This document shows positions 32,476-40,817 of a stretch of DNA of 64,000 nucleotides, one piece after another (position 1 is the stretch's first letter; each line of letters begins with the position of its first letter). Made by a program: the position numbers and the translations under genes. The DNA comes from a virus. The notes beneath the pieces were generated by a model. That model saw only the letters and a program-made list of their open reading frames with translations, searched no databases and had not been told where the DNA came from. The stretch spans positions 1 to 64,000 of the IMG/VR virus record IMGVR_UViG_3300043313_001220, one strand, 5' to 3'.

Positions 32476-33275
32476 AGCGGTTCCGGCACCGGCTCGGGCT
32501 CAGGTGCTGCCGCTGGGCGCGGAATGACCGGCCACTCTGGGCGGCAATCCTCGGCCCGCGCCAAAGTCTCCTGACGCTTCTGCGGGTCGGTCTCCTTGGC
32601 CGCCTCCCCGCGCAGCCACGAAGCGAAGGACTTCTGCTGCTTCGCCCGCCAACGAACCTGCTCGTCGTGGAGGTCATCCAGTTTCATCTCGGCGATCTTT
32701 GGATACTTCTTGCAGATCGCCCAGGCGACCCGGCCGGCAGCCAAAGCGTCGACCGTCGAGTCGTGGGCGTTCTGGCCGATCTCCACTCTGTAATACTCGC
32801 ACAACGCCCCGAGGTTGCGCTTGCCTTTACGCCGGTCCAGTTCTTTATCTAAGATGAACACATCAACGACTGGCCGGACGCCATTCGGCAGGCGGTCGCC
32901 CAGCGTCTTGATCCCATGTCGCTCGCTCTCGTGGTGCAGCAGAGATAGGTCGTAGCCACCATTCATCGTGACCACCGGCACGCCCTGCCCCATGAAGGTC
33001 GCCAACATGGAGGTGAACTGTTCGATCACCTCCGGCGCGGGCTTGCCATGTTCGCGGGCGCGCTCGGTCGTAATGCCATGCACCGCCGACGCGCCAGCGG
33101 GGATCTCAATTCCCGGGTCTGCCATCCACTCGTAGACCTTCGGCAGCCGGGAGCCGCCTTCTGGTGGCCGGGGTGGGACCAGTATCACGCAGGCGGTGAC
33201 GATGCGATCGTTGAACACATCAACGCCGGTCGTCTCTGTGTCCATAAGGGCGAGATGCCCGTCATACCAGCTCAT
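32469..33275 (-). CDS. DnaQ-like 3'-5' exonuclease
   Basis: A 268-residue protein, ATG 33275. DEDDh signature: MDTETTG at residues 11-17 (Asp12, Glu14), TMNGGYDLSLL (about 104-114, Asp), and NAHDSTVDALA (about 169-179, His and Asp). PAGASAVHGITTERA is also typical. A Pro-rich C-terminal tail of 40 residues follows. It may act in replication proofreading or repair. An HNH gene overlaps its start by 14 bases. Confidence 0.85.
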   Translation of the reverse strand: MSWYDGHLALMDTETTGVDVFNDRIVTACVILVPPRPPEGGSRLPKVYEWMADPGIEIPAGASAVHGITTERAREHGKPAPEVIEQFTSMLATFMGQGVPVVTMNGGYDLSLLHHESERHGIKTLGDRLPNGVRPVVDVFILDKELDRRKGKRNLGALCEYYRVEIGQNAHDSTVDALAAGRVAWAICKKYPKIAEMKLDDLHDEQVRWRAKQQKSFASWLRGEAAKETDPQKRQETLARAEDCRPEWPVIPRPAAAPEPEPVPEPLW

Positions 33276-33876
33276 GCTGACGCTCCCGCTTCCTTTTCGT
33301 GTGGCTTTTGATGTCGTCACGCCCACACGCTCGACAGACGCGGTGACCGCGATAGATCCTCGTGTTCGTCTCATTCCAGGGGTGCCCCCTGGCGCAGTGC
33401 CCCTTGCGACGCCTGTTGCTAACTTGCACGCTGGCCGTAGCCCAGCGGCAGTTGTTGGGGCCATATCCGAGATCGTTGTTGATCCGGTCCAGCGACAGGT
33501 GGGGTGCGGGCCGCCGCCCCATGTCCACCAGGAAGGCCGAGAACCGCCCCCACCGGAGGCACACCGATATGCCGCGCCCCCCGTAGTTGTGGTAGTTCTT
33601 GTTCGTTGGGTTGGTACAGCGGTCCAGCATGGACCACCACGCGCGGTATTCGGGTGTTCCCCACATGCCGGCACGCGAGCCACGTTCGATAGCCAGCTCG
33701 TCATGCAGACACCCGCACGATTGTGTCACCCCCCAGCTACGACACAGAAGTAGACGCTCGGCCCCACAGTCGCATCGACACGCAATGCGGGGCTCATCGT
33801 TGTAGCGCGGTTTGGTCACCACCAAGCGACCAAACCGCACTCCCACCTCGTGAGTGACCACGACCCCTCGACTCAT
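33262..33876 (-). CDS. HNH homing endonuclease
   Basis: A 204-residue protein; ATG overlaps the gp3-like stop (ATGA). N-terminal zinc-like Cys (CRCDCGAERLLLCRSW), then the phage HNH core EYRAWWSMLDRCTNPTNK, YGGRGISVCLRWG and HLSLDRINNDLGYGPNNCRW, and a C-terminal Cys pair (CRACG). It is a free-standing homing nuclease placed between two replication genes. Confidence 0.8.
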   Translation of the reverse strand: MSRGVVVTHEVGVRFGRLVVTKPRYNDEPRIACRCDCGAERLLLCRSWGVTQSCGCLHDELAIERGSRAGMWGTPEYRAWWSMLDRCTNPTNKNYHNYGGRGISVCLRWGRFSAFLVDMGRRPAPHLSLDRINNDLGYGPNNCRWATASVQVSNRRRKGHCARGHPWNETNTRIYRGHRVCRACGRDDIKSHTKRKRERQHELV

Positions 33877-35219
33877 CGCAGTTTGGCCGCCAATGCCTGC
33901 ATCTGTGCGACGGTGGCCAGCTGCCGGTCGACCCTGAACTCTTCGTGCAGCATCCGGTCGATGTCGGCGGTTTTAAGCTTTTTCATCCCCGCCGCCCCAA
34001 GCAGCTGCATCATCGCATCCTTGCGCGCCTGTGGGTCGTCGGTGGCCGCGATCTGCTCCTCCGGCTCACCGTCCTCCCACGGCGCGCTGACCGCCGGCAG
34101 GGTCGTCGACGCCTCTGGAGTGGCCTCCGGGTCAGCGGGAGGGTCGAGCAGGGCCTCGGATTCCCCCGGGTCCTCCTGCCAAGCTTCCTGGACATCCAGG
34201 CGGGCGTCACGGGCCTTCTTCGTATCGATCCGGGCCTGCGCCCGCTGGGCCTCCGACTCCTGCGTGCGCTGGGCGGTCAGCACCTGCTGGCGGGCCTGCC
34301 AGGCGTCGATCAGCTGCTGGTGGTCGCCGGTCTCCTTGATCCTCTTGCGGATCCCAGCCATCTCCGCGTTGGTCGTGGCCTTCGCGATCGCCTCCAGCGC
34401 CTTCGGGATGTTGGGGGCGGGAGGCACGGGGGGCACGGGGGGCACGGGAGGCACGGGAGGCACGGTGGCCGGAGCCGCCTCGATTGCCGTGGCGCGGGAG
34501 GGTTCGATGGCCGCCCGCATGGCAGCAGCCTGCTGGTCGCGGCCAAGCTGCAACACGGTGCTGACCGCGTCTGAGCCGACCTGCACCGTTCGGGAGGTCA
34601 CCCCGTCTAACAACAGGATCGGCACGTTGTAATCTTTGGTGACCACTTTTCTCTCTTTGCGGTCGTATTGGCGGGACTCGCGGTTCTCCAGCAACAAGCG
34701 GGCGGGCAACGGCATGCGGATGCCCGCGATCATGTCGAACAGCTGGACCATCTCGCCGGCCGCATAATACCCATGGGTCTCAAGCCCCCACACACCCAGG
34801 CCCGGCACGTCGGCCAAAAGCAAATCGACCCGGGTGGTCGGCTTACATCTCCGAGTTTCCGGGTCGCAGTCACAAGTGTCCCCATAGATCTGGTCCTGAA
34901 CGCCGTCACAGCGGCGGCTGCACACGCCACCCGACCACAGCTCGTATGTCGGGTCAACAATCTGGGGAGGGATGAAGACTGGAATCAGCGCCGCATCGGT
35001 CACCACCTGCCACTGCTTGCCCCGGGGGGCGTCCGCCCATACCTCCATCTCTCCACCGTAGAGCGCTGCCACCTCTTCCACGAGGTGCTGGGCCGCACTT
35101 GTAAAGCGCAGAGTATCCAACCGGCTGGGCCGTTCCTTGCCCGAGCTGGTCTTGACCTTGCGGCCCAGCCGGATGCGGCCCACCCGTACTGAGCGGATCT
35201 GGAGGTCTCGAATGGCCAT
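33873..35219 (-). CDS. phiC31 gp3-like protein (recombination directionality factor family)
   Basis: A 448-residue protein, ATG 35219 behind AAGGAG. The first 280 residues match the pattern remembered for phiC31 gp3: IRDLQIRSVRVGRIRLGRKV, ALYGGEMEVW, YELWSGGVCSRRCDGV, CDCDPETRRCKPTTRV and VPGLGVWGLETHGYYAAGEM. In phiC31, gp3 switches the serine integrase to excision. Here no integrase is visible; homologues in other phages are thought to have a replication-linked role. A VPP-repeat linker at about residues 250-270 joins a charged C-terminal helix-rich part. Confidence 0.62.
   Translation of the reverse strand: MAIRDLQIRSVRVGRIRLGRKVKTSSGKERPSRLDTLRFTSAAQHLVEEVAALYGGEMEVWADAPRGKQWQVVTDAALIPVFIPPQIVDPTYELWSGGVCSRRCDGVQDQIYGDTCDCDPETRRCKPTTRVDLLLADVPGLGVWGLETHGYYAAGEMVQLFDMIAGIRMPLPARLLLENRESRQYDRKERKVVTKDYNVPILLLDGVTSRTVQVGSDAVSTVLQLGRDQQAAAMRAAIEPSRATAIEAAPATVPPVPPVPPVPPVPPAPNIPKALEAIAKATTNAEMAGIRKRIKETGDHQQLIDAWQARQQVLTAQRTQESEAQRAQARIDTKKARDARLDVQEAWQEDPGESEALLDPPADPEATPEASTTLPAVSAPWEDGEPEEQIAATDDPQARKDAMMQLLGAAGMKKLKTADIDRMLHEEFRVDRQLATVAQMQALAAKLR
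34423..34467 (-). repeat. five 9-bp tandem repeats encoding Val-Pro-Pro
   Basis: Five units of GGCACGGGG or close variants on the plus strand (34423-34431, 34432-34440, 34441-34449, 34450-34458, 34459-34467) encode a VPP linker in the gp3-like protein. Likely a length-variable hinge. Confidence 0.85.
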
Positions 35220-35757
35220 CCCATTGCTCCTTCTTCTCGGTGTAGTCAATGAAGCGCTCCCGGTGGCGCTCAAAGCGCCCCAGGAGCCGATTGCAAGGTG
35301 TGCACAGGACGCCCCTGACGCACTTACCGCACGTGCGCTTACCCGGACAGCAGCTGTGATCGTGGTCGACCGGGAATCGCGGGGCCCCGGGTTCCCCGCT
35401 CGACATCTCGCCACAGATCGCACAGCCGCCACCCTGCGCGGCCAGCAACGCATCGTAGTCCTCGGGGGTCAGGCCATATCGCCTCAGTGTGATCCGCCGG
35501 CTGAGGGCCACCCGACGCTCTTGGTTCGTAATAGCCCACGCGCGCTGAGTGGCCGCCCTGCGCTCCGGGTTCGCGGCCCTCCATGCGCGGTTGGTGGCCG
35601 CTACGCGCTCCAGATTTGCGGTTGCCCATGCGCGGTGGGTGGCTGCGCGACATGCCCTACATTGGGACTCCAGCCCGTCCCGACCGGTCTTGCGCTTGGA
35701 AAACCCCCCGAGCCCCTTCGTCTCCCCGCACTTGCTACAGCGTTTCGTCTCTTCCAT
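34954..35757 (-). CDS. endonuclease VII-like HNH protein, 3' part overlapping the next gene
   Basis: ATG 35757 behind AGGAGG. Residues 1-180 are a complete recombination endonuclease VII-type protein: CSKCGETKGLGGFSKR, three 15-residue repeats of type RAWxxxNxERRAAT, RYGLTPEDYDALLAAQGGGCAICG and PVDHDHSCCPGKRTCGKCVRGVLC..CN. After EKKEQWDGH (near 35219) the frame runs on for about 88 codons inside the gp3-like gene, giving low-complexity sequence. The natural stop seems to be lost. Overlap is 266 bases. Confidence 0.7.
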   Translation of the reverse strand: MEETKRCSKCGETKGLGGFSKRKTGRDGLESQCRACRAATHRAWATANLERVAATNRAWRAANPERRAATQRAWAITNQERRVALSRRITLRRYGLTPEDYDALLAAQGGGCAICGEMSSGEPGAPRFPVDHDHSCCPGKRTCGKCVRGVLCTPCNRLLGRFERHRERFIDYTEKKEQWDGHSRPPDPLSTGGPHPAGPQGQDQLGQGTAQPVGYSALYKCGPAPRGRGGSALRWRDGGMGGRPPGQAVAGGDRCGADSSLHPSPDC

Positions 35758-36128
35758 CTTTCACCTCCTGGGGGGTCGTCGTGTGGAACGGGCCGGTTAG
35801 TCGTGTGGTCTGGGCCGGTGTCTGACGGCCTCGGAATGTCGGCGGGATTGGACGGTACTGGGTGGGCAAGTCGGGCGGCGTACGGGTTGGCAAGTCGATA
35901 AGAACGGATTCGCAGGGTCGTGCGGGCTGGGCGGACTTGTCCGGGGCTGGCATGTCGGCGCGGGAGGGGGGAGGGGGGGAATGTCGGGCTGTGCGGGTTC
36001 GCGGGCGGATGGCCGGGAATGTCGTACGGGCGGGCTGGGATTGCGACGGAGGGGCAAGTCGGTGCGGCGGGGTGTGGATGGGGAAGTCGGGTTGGGACGC
36101 ACCGGTGGGGTTCGGGTTGTCGGGTTGG
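35758..36128 (-). other. 371-base non-coding tract, C-rich and G-poor on the transcribed strand
   Basis: Between a hypothetical gene and the endonuclease VII-like gene in a leftward operon. On the plus strand one 60-base line (35941-36000) has 35 G and 11 C. It repeats blocks such as GGCAAGTCGG, GAATGTCGG and GGCATGTCGG, as at 29736-30175. No credible gene on either strand. Confidence 0.6.
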
Positions 36129-36497
36129 TCAGCGCGTCGGCGGTTTGGTGAACGAACCGGAGATGTTAATCCCGTCCGCCAGGGCATCCAACAACAGGGT
36201 GAGTTTCAAGCTCGCGGCCATTCCCGCGTACATCGTGGCCCGGCGCTCGACGATGTTGATGCCGGCATTGTACTCTTTGAGCTTCGGGTCGTCACCGGCC
36301 CAGGAATAGGCGACCGATGCGGGGTCGACGGTCAGGTAGGGGGTGGCCTCGCCCTGCTGTGCGGCCTTCAGCTCGATCTGCTCAGTGCGCCGTCTGCTCC
36401 GCTCCCGGAGCTTGACCGACTCCTGCTCGTAGTGTGTGGCCAGCCGATCATATTCGACAGCCCACATCCGGGTGTCGTCGCGATCTGCGGGGGTCAT
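36129..36497 (-). CDS. hypothetical protein, helical
   Basis: A 122-residue protein; ATG 36497 behind GAGGA. Long charged helix (EYDRLATHYEQESVKLRERSR) followed by AYSWAGDDPKLKEYNAGINIVERRATMYAGMAA in parts. It is the first gene after a promoter at 36534-36562. No family recognised. Confidence 0.6.
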   Translation of the reverse strand: MTPADRDDTRMWAVEYDRLATHYEQESVKLRERSRRRTEQIELKAAQQGEATPYLTVDPASVAYSWAGDDPKLKEYNAGINIVERRATMYAGMAASLKLTLLLDALADGINISGSFTKPPTR

Positions 36498-36533
36498 CTG
36501 GTCCTCCTCGGGGGGTACGTGGTGGGTGTTCTG

Positions 36534-36562
36534 ACCATACCACGGGCCACACCACGTGGCAA
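36534..36562 (-). promoter_or_regulatory. leftward promoter
   Basis: Reading leftward: -35 TTGCCA (36562-36557), 17-bp spacer, -10 TATGGT (36539-36534). The element 36556-36573 reads TGACAC GCTGCT TGCCAC and covers the stop of the Cas4-like gene. Confidence 0.72.
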
Positions 36563-36570
36563 GCAGCGTG

Positions 36571-37917
36571 TCAGAACGGCGGGCTGTCGTCCTGCCGACC
36601 AGCCGGAGCGCCCAACACCGACGCTGCGAGGGTGTCCACCCGCGTGCCAGACGGCGGGCTGCTGCGCAGCTTCTTGCCGACCGGCTTGCCATGTGTCTGC
36701 GCCAGCTCCGCCAACGCCGGGGCGACCCCACGCCCGACAGCCGCCGCAGCCCGTGCGCCACGCTCGGCGGCCGTGGGGGCATCCGGGGTCGGGGTGGCCG
36801 CCTCTAGTGCCTCCGTGGCCACGGGAGCGGCCTCCGCGACCCACTCCCCCGCCGCGACAGCAGCCGCCTCCAGTTGCTTGCGCTCCTTCGCCGCCCGCCG
36901 CTGGTCCGCCTGCCGCAGCTTCGTCACCGACTCCGCGTACTTGAACGTGTTCGCCTCGATCGCCCGCTTGCCCCGTTCGAGGGCCCAGTCGTCCGCCCCG
37001 AGCAGGTTCAGGAACGACGCGAACTCCGGCTCCTCCGCCAGCACCAGGATGAACTGGGTCTTGTCCGGGCGGATCTGGATGATCGCCGTCGCGTCAACCT
37101 GGAGCATCGGCAGCTCCGTGCCGTCCTTCAACACGATCCACTGCGCGAACCGGTAACCGGCCAACTGTAGCGGCATGTCCATGAACACCGCCCGGTCGAG
37201 CTTCTCCCGGCTCTTGTAGTCCACCAGCACCAGCGCGTGCTGCACCCGCGGCTGGCCCTCCGCGGTCAACCGATCCAAGATGTCATCGGTGGCCTTCGTC
37301 CGGCCACGACGCAGGTGGACCATCGCGTCGAGCGTCCCCGCATACATGTAGTCGCGGTTGATCACCCGCGCCTCGGTCATCTCCCAGTCCTCAGGCGTCA
37401 AGCCATACTCGACCACGAACGCCTTGAACGAATGGATGTAGACCGCGATGTCGTCCTCGGGAGTCTGCCAGACACCCGTGCTCGCCCAGAAGCCGACCAC
37501 GGCGTGCACCCGGGTGCCCTCGTCCGAGCGGCGTTTCGACTCCGCGTGATGCCGGTCGCGCATGTGCCGGACCATGCACTGCTCACACTCGCGACAGCGG
37601 CAGTCCGGGCAGCGGAAATCCCAATCGTGCTCGATCGAACAGCGGGTGTGCCATGACCGGCCACACGCCGGGGTGACCAGCGCCGCGACCAGGCCGGGCA
37701 GGACCTCGAACGCCTCGCTGGCCGACAGCCCGGCGGCCCAGATCTTCAAGCCGTCCTTATCCCAACGGCTGGTCGCGGCGGTTACTGACCTGAACCGCTC
37801 CTCCCGGTCGGTGCCCGCGAACAGCAGGTAGAACCTGCCGTCGCCGTTGGCCTCGTCGCGGGCCAGGGCGTGATCGAGTTCGATCTCCTGGCGGGTCCCT
37901 GTCACTGTCGCTGTCAC
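36571..37917 (-). CDS. Cas4-like / RecB-family exonuclease
   Basis: A 448-residue protein with GTG start (GTGA overlap). PD-(D/E)xK-type features: YMYAGTLDAMVHL (about residues 205-217), ALVLVDYKSREKLD (Asp and Lys of the catalytic core) and MPLQLAGYRFAQWI (QxxxY motif). A Cys/His cluster (CPDCRCRECEQC) lies before the core. Such proteins resect DNA in phage recombination. A Lys/Ala/Glu-rich C-terminal third is probably flexible. Confidence 0.68.
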   Translation of the reverse strand: MTATVTGTRQEIELDHALARDEANGDGRFYLLFAGTDREERFRSVTAATSRWDKDGLKIWAAGLSASEAFEVLPGLVAALVTPACGRSWHTRCSIEHDWDFRCPDCRCRECEQCMVRHMRDRHHAESKRRSDEGTRVHAVVGFWASTGVWQTPEDDIAVYIHSFKAFVVEYGLTPEDWEMTEARVINRDYMYAGTLDAMVHLRRGRTKATDDILDRLTAEGQPRVQHALVLVDYKSREKLDRAVFMDMPLQLAGYRFAQWIVLKDGTELPMLQVDATAIIQIRPDKTQFILVLAEEPEFASFLNLLGADDWALERGKRAIEANTFKYAESVTKLRQADQRRAAKERKQLEAAAVAAGEWVAEAAPVATEALEAATPTPDAPTAAERGARAAAAVGRGVAPALAELAQTHGKPVGKKLRSSPPSGTRVDTLAASVLGAPAGRQDDSPPF

Positions 37918-38213
37918 TCGGGGGTCTCCTTGTCGCGGTGGCGTCTCACTGTGTAGCGTCGCGGTGGCCGGTCCCATCCGTCCATGCTGATCTCAAACCC
38001 GATCACGCCCACGGCCGCCATCTCATAGCGCCGCTCGTAGCTGGCCTCGAACTCCTCGCAGAACGCGTCCCAACCATCAGATTTGGCGACCATCCACGAA
38101 GGCAGATGGACGTACCAGCCCCGGGGTGGTCCGATAGCGTGCTGCCGCCTCATCTCATCGGCGGCGGAACGCATGGCGTCCAAGATGCTGGGCACGGTCG
38201 GCTCGTCGCTCAT
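37914..38213 (-). CDS. hypothetical protein
   Basis: A 99-residue protein; ATG 38213 (ATGA overlap), stop overlapping the Cas4-like GTG. Begins with a helix (ILDAMRSAADEMRRQH), then GWYVHLPSWMVAKSDGWDAF and ends in a basic tail. No family recognised. Confidence 0.58.
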   Translation of the reverse strand: MSDEPTVPSILDAMRSAADEMRRQHAIGPPRGWYVHLPSWMVAKSDGWDAFCEEFEASYERRYEMAAVGVIGFEISMDGWDRPPRRYTVRRHRDKETPE

Positions 38214-38491
38214 GGGCGTTCCGGGTCTCGATGTAGGTCGCACAGCCGTGCCGACTGGACGAGCGCGTCATCGTGCGCCCACTCGTACTGCTCCTGCGAC
38301 AGGTAGGCGACCGGACAGCCCCGGCCGTCCTCGTGCCACACGATCCCCCGGTGTGGCTCGAAGGTGAACGACAGGTGCATCACCCGGGGGGCGTTGGCAT
38401 GGTCGATCCGGTCGGCAAGCACGTGGCGAAGGAACCACCCGAGCCGGGACCGCCAAGACCGCCTGCGGTAGGCGAACCTGTCCCGCCTCAC
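38210..38491 (-). CDS. hypothetical protein
   Basis: A 93-residue protein with GTG start at 38491 (GTGA overlap). Basic N-terminus (RRDRFAYRRRSWRSR), then FEPHRGIVWHEDGRG and YLSQEQYEWAHDDALVQSA. No family recognised. Confidence 0.55.
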   Translation of the reverse strand: MRRDRFAYRRRSWRSRLGWFLRHVLADRIDHANAPRVMHLSFTFEPHRGIVWHEDGRGCPVAYLSQEQYEWAHDDALVQSARLCDLHRDPERP

Positions 38492-38628
38492 CGTGGCCGC
38501 CGATGCTTGACCTCGAACCGCCAGAACCGCCAATGGCCCCAGACGCGCCGATGTGTGGCACTGATCAGCGCAAAACCGATCGCTAGGCCGCCATGCGCGC
38601 CGATCAGCGCGGCCTGCCACGTGCTCAT
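38488..38628 (-). CDS. 46-residue membrane protein
   Basis: ATG 38628 overlaps the upstream stop (ATGA). One hydrophobic segment (ALIGAHGGLAIGFALISA) is followed by a Trp/Arg-rich tail (RRVWGHWRFWRFEVKHRR). Function unknown. Confidence 0.5.
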   Translation of the reverse strand: MSTWQAALIGAHGGLAIGFALISATHRRVWGHWRFWRFEVKHRRPR

Positions 38629-38852
38629 CCTGCCTCCTCCTGTGGTATGCAGGCCCACCAGCCATCCAGCCACGCCACATCGACGCAAGCCGGACCGTGC
38701 GAGGGCCACGGACCGGGTGATCCTACCGGGAGCGGTGCCGGCTGTCCAGCCGGCGGGTCGCATGACGGGGGATGGCCAAGCAGCAGCAGAGAGGCCATGC
38801 CGCCCAGGGCGAACGTGACGAGCATCAATATCACGGTTTCAGCCTTCGACAT
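38625..38852 (-). CDS. small membrane protein with Pro/Cys-rich outer part
   Basis: A 75-residue protein, ATG 38852. An N-terminal membrane helix (VILMLVTFALGGMASLLLLG) precedes a Pro/Trp-rich part with three Cys that probably lies outside. Could be a phage membrane factor; no family recognised. Confidence 0.52.
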   Translation of the reverse strand: MSKAETVILMLVTFALGGMASLLLLGHPPSCDPPAGQPAPLPVGSPGPWPSHGPACVDVAWLDGWWACIPQEEAG

Positions 38853-38854
38853 CG

Positions 38855-39703
38855 TCAGACCTCGCCCCGCAGCATCGCATCCCGGTGAGCGCGGACCGCT
38901 TTGGTGCACGGGCCGTGCTCCCCGCGACGCCGGTCCCCGTACCGCTTCGACCCCTGGTCGGTCGAGTCGACCCACCGTGCCGGCTGGCGGTCCGGGCCAC
39001 GCCGCGGGTCGATCCCACAGGCCGGGCGGTCGCTGCCGCCGATGAACGCATGCAGCGCCTTGCCACCGGACACGTACCGCCAGCGTGGCATGTAGCGGCT
39101 GCGGGTGTGCTCGAACGCCCCGATGTTGTACGGGTCGTCCATCTCCACCATCGGCCCCGCCCGCCGCCAGGTCCCCCGGCGGGTCGGGGGGGGGGTCTCC
39201 AGGATCTCCTGTGGTATGTCGAGGCCCCGGGCGATGGTCTGCAGGGCCATCGCCCGCGCCAGCTCCTGCTGGTCGGTCAACGGGCGGGCCGCCGGCACGG
39301 GGAAGGGCTCGCTCAGCTCGTGCGCCAGCCCATAGCGGTCGGGGTCCAGACCCAGCTCGCGCAGGGCAGGGTCGAGGATCCGCGTCTTCAGGTCGGCTAG
39401 CCACGACTGCTCGGCAGAGGTGAGGAACATCCGACGCGGCTGCTCGGCAGTCACCGCGGCCCCCCCACGTCTGTAGTGGCCGCCGAACTCGTGGAGCCAC
39501 TCCCCCGGGCGCACCCGGATCGGGTCGGCGTCGGAACCCTCGACGGTAAACAGCAGATCCACCACACCGGCAAGGTCCGGTTCGAGCCACCAGATCAGTC
39601 GGGGGGTGGCCGTCAGACCGGGGACCATGAACCGTCGGAACCCGGGCGAGTCGATGTCACGCGGGTTGCCGGTCCACTGCATGTTGCTGACCGGGATACT
39701 CAC
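38855..39703 (-). CDS. hypothetical protein
   Basis: A 282-residue protein with GTG start at 39703 (GTGA overlap). Features: PGLTATPRLIWWLEPDLAGV, WLHEFGGHYRRGG, a helical RPLTDQQELARAMALQTIA and a C-terminal part with CGIDPRRGPDRQ and basic residues. The C-terminal part is Arg-rich and could bind nucleic acid. No family recognised. Confidence 0.6.
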   Translation of the reverse strand: MSIPVSNMQWTGNPRDIDSPGFRRFMVPGLTATPRLIWWLEPDLAGVVDLLFTVEGSDADPIRVRPGEWLHEFGGHYRRGGAAVTAEQPRRMFLTSAEQSWLADLKTRILDPALRELGLDPDRYGLAHELSEPFPVPAARPLTDQQELARAMALQTIARGLDIPQEILETPPPTRRGTWRRAGPMVEMDDPYNIGAFEHTRSRYMPRWRYVSGGKALHAFIGGSDRPACGIDPRRGPDRQPARWVDSTDQGSKRYGDRRRGEHGPCTKAVRAHRDAMLRGEV

Positions 39704-40071
39704 TCGATCGCCCCGACCAGGCGCAGGAACGCGGCGACGTACTCGACCCGGTAGTCGGCCAACTGCCACGTGCCACCCGGCCCGGTGACGGTGACCCCGA
39801 TCCGCTGGAACATGCGGGAGTCCAGCTGGAGCTTCCAGGTCCCGAGCCGGGTGGTCCACTTGTGGGGGCTGTCGCCACCGCCGAGGTGGGCGTGTGTCGG
39901 CAGCAGCGCCTCGATCGAATCGCTCCAGGCCATACGGGCACCGGCATCCTGGCCCAGCAGCTTGGCGTCATGCCAGATCTCCTGTGGGTCCGGGCCGAAG
40001 GGGGGCTGCCTGCGGGCCTCCCAGGCGTCCTGTGCGGCAGGGTCCGAACTGGTAGCGGTCGATTCGTTCAC
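39700..40071 (-). CDS. hypothetical protein
   Basis: A 123-residue protein with GTG start at 40071 behind GAGAGGA. Has AQDAWEARRQPPFGPDPQEIW and FQRIGVTVTGPGGTWQLADYR. First gene after the C-rich tract at 40072-40260. No family recognised. Confidence 0.58.
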   Translation of the reverse strand: MNESTATSSDPAAQDAWEARRQPPFGPDPQEIWHDAKLLGQDAGARMAWSDSIEALLPTHAHLGGGDSPHKWTTRLGTWKLQLDSRMFQRIGVTVTGPGGTWQLADYRVEYVAAFLRLVGAIE

Positions 40072-40260
40072 GGGGGGTCCTCTCGTAGATGCCGGGCCGC
40101 TCCGGGGGGATCTTATCGCGGCCACGGGCGGCCCGGCCGTTCGGGGTGGGTATGGGTGGGTGGGGTAGGGCTGTCGCATGGGGTGAGAACGGAGGGGCAG
40201 GTCGATGTGGTGGGGGCGGCTGGGTCAGGGCTGTCGCGCGAGCTGAGATGGAGCGGGTAG
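40072..40260 (-). other. 189-base non-coding tract, partly G-rich on the plus strand
   Basis: Between two leftward genes. The left half of the plus strand contains runs such as GGGTGGGTATGGGTGGGTGGGG, seen in parts of at most a few bases between Ts, and two copies of AGGGCTGTCGC about 60 bases apart. The composition and motif resemble the three longer tracts. No gene seen. Confidence 0.5.
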
Positions 40261-40401
40261 TCAGCGGGCGAGGCCGAGCGCGCCGCACAGGGCAAACGTG
40301 GTGAGCAGCCCGACGACGGACAGCCCCACCAGCAGCCCCCCGGCGAGCTTCCACGCGAGCCGGGGGCGTCGCCGGTGGCTGCGGCTGGTGTACAGTCCCA
40401 T
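40261..40401 (-). CDS. 46-residue membrane protein
   Basis: ATG 40401, TGA at 40263-40261. A basic start (YTSRSHRRRPRLAWK) precedes a hydrophobic helix (LAGGLLVGLSVVGLLTTFALCG), so topology is probably N-in. Too short for many gene callers, but the layout is that of a true membrane peptide. Confidence 0.45.
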   Translation of the reverse strand: MGLYTSRSHRRRPRLAWKLAGGLLVGLSVVGLLTTFALCGALGLAR

Positions 40402-40427
40402 GTCGCTGTCGCCGCCGAGACCGGGGA

Positions 40428-40706
40428 TCACGACCGGTCGGTCTCGGCACCCAGCTGGGGGTTCCGCTTCAGGTGGTCGATATACCAGCGGCGTGGGGCC
40501 TCGTGGGTGATGTCGACGCCGGTCAGGTTGATCAGGTCGAGGGCGATCAGCCGGTAGGGGGTCGGGGGGACGGTCGCCCGGCGTTCGACGATGTAGTCCA
40601 TCAGGTCGCCGCCGCCCACCCTTGCCAGTTCGTCCTGTACACGGAACAGCAGGTGGGTGGCCTTCGACTTCGGAGGTCCGGTAGTGGGGGTGAGTGCGGT
40701 TTCCAT
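40428..40706 (-). CDS. small hypothetical protein, leaderless
   Basis: A 92-residue protein. ATG 40706 lies 6 bases after the -10 box TATCGT and has no ribosome binding site. Helical, with THLLFRVQDELARVGGGDLM, PYRLIALDLINLTGVDITHE and RRWYIDHLKR. It could be a DNA-binding regulator, but no family was recognised. Its promoter faces away from that of the next gene. Confidence 0.62.
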   Translation of the reverse strand: METALTPTTGPPKSKATHLLFRVQDELARVGGGDLMDYIVERRATVPPTPYRLIALDLINLTGVDITHEAPRRWYIDHLKRNPQLGAETDRS

Positions 40707-40712
40707 ACCAAA

Positions 40713-40742
40713 ACGATATCCTAGTGACACGGGGGGTGTCAA
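40713..40742 (-). promoter_or_regulatory. leftward promoter of the divergent pair
   Basis: Reading leftward: -35 TTGACA (40742-40737), 18-bp spacer, -10 TATCGT (40718-40713). The 40736-40753 element has one good and one weak half-site. Start codon 6 bases downstream of the -10 box. Confidence 0.68.
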
Positions 40743-40780
40743 GTGCCGTGCCTTACAGGGTGGGCGGTGTGACACAGTGC

Positions 40781-40810
40781 TTGACACCGGGGCGTGGGCG
40801 GCTGTAGGGT
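40781..40810 (+). promoter_or_regulatory. rightward promoter of the divergent pair, leaderless
   Basis: -35 TTGACA (40781-40786), 18-bp spacer, -10 TAGGGT (40805-40810), then 7 bases to the ATG at 40818. The element 40770-40787 is TGACAC AGTGCT TGACAC. This is the clearest case of the combined promoter/operator/leaderless layout. Confidence 0.8.
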
Positions 40811-40817
40811 GATCGGC

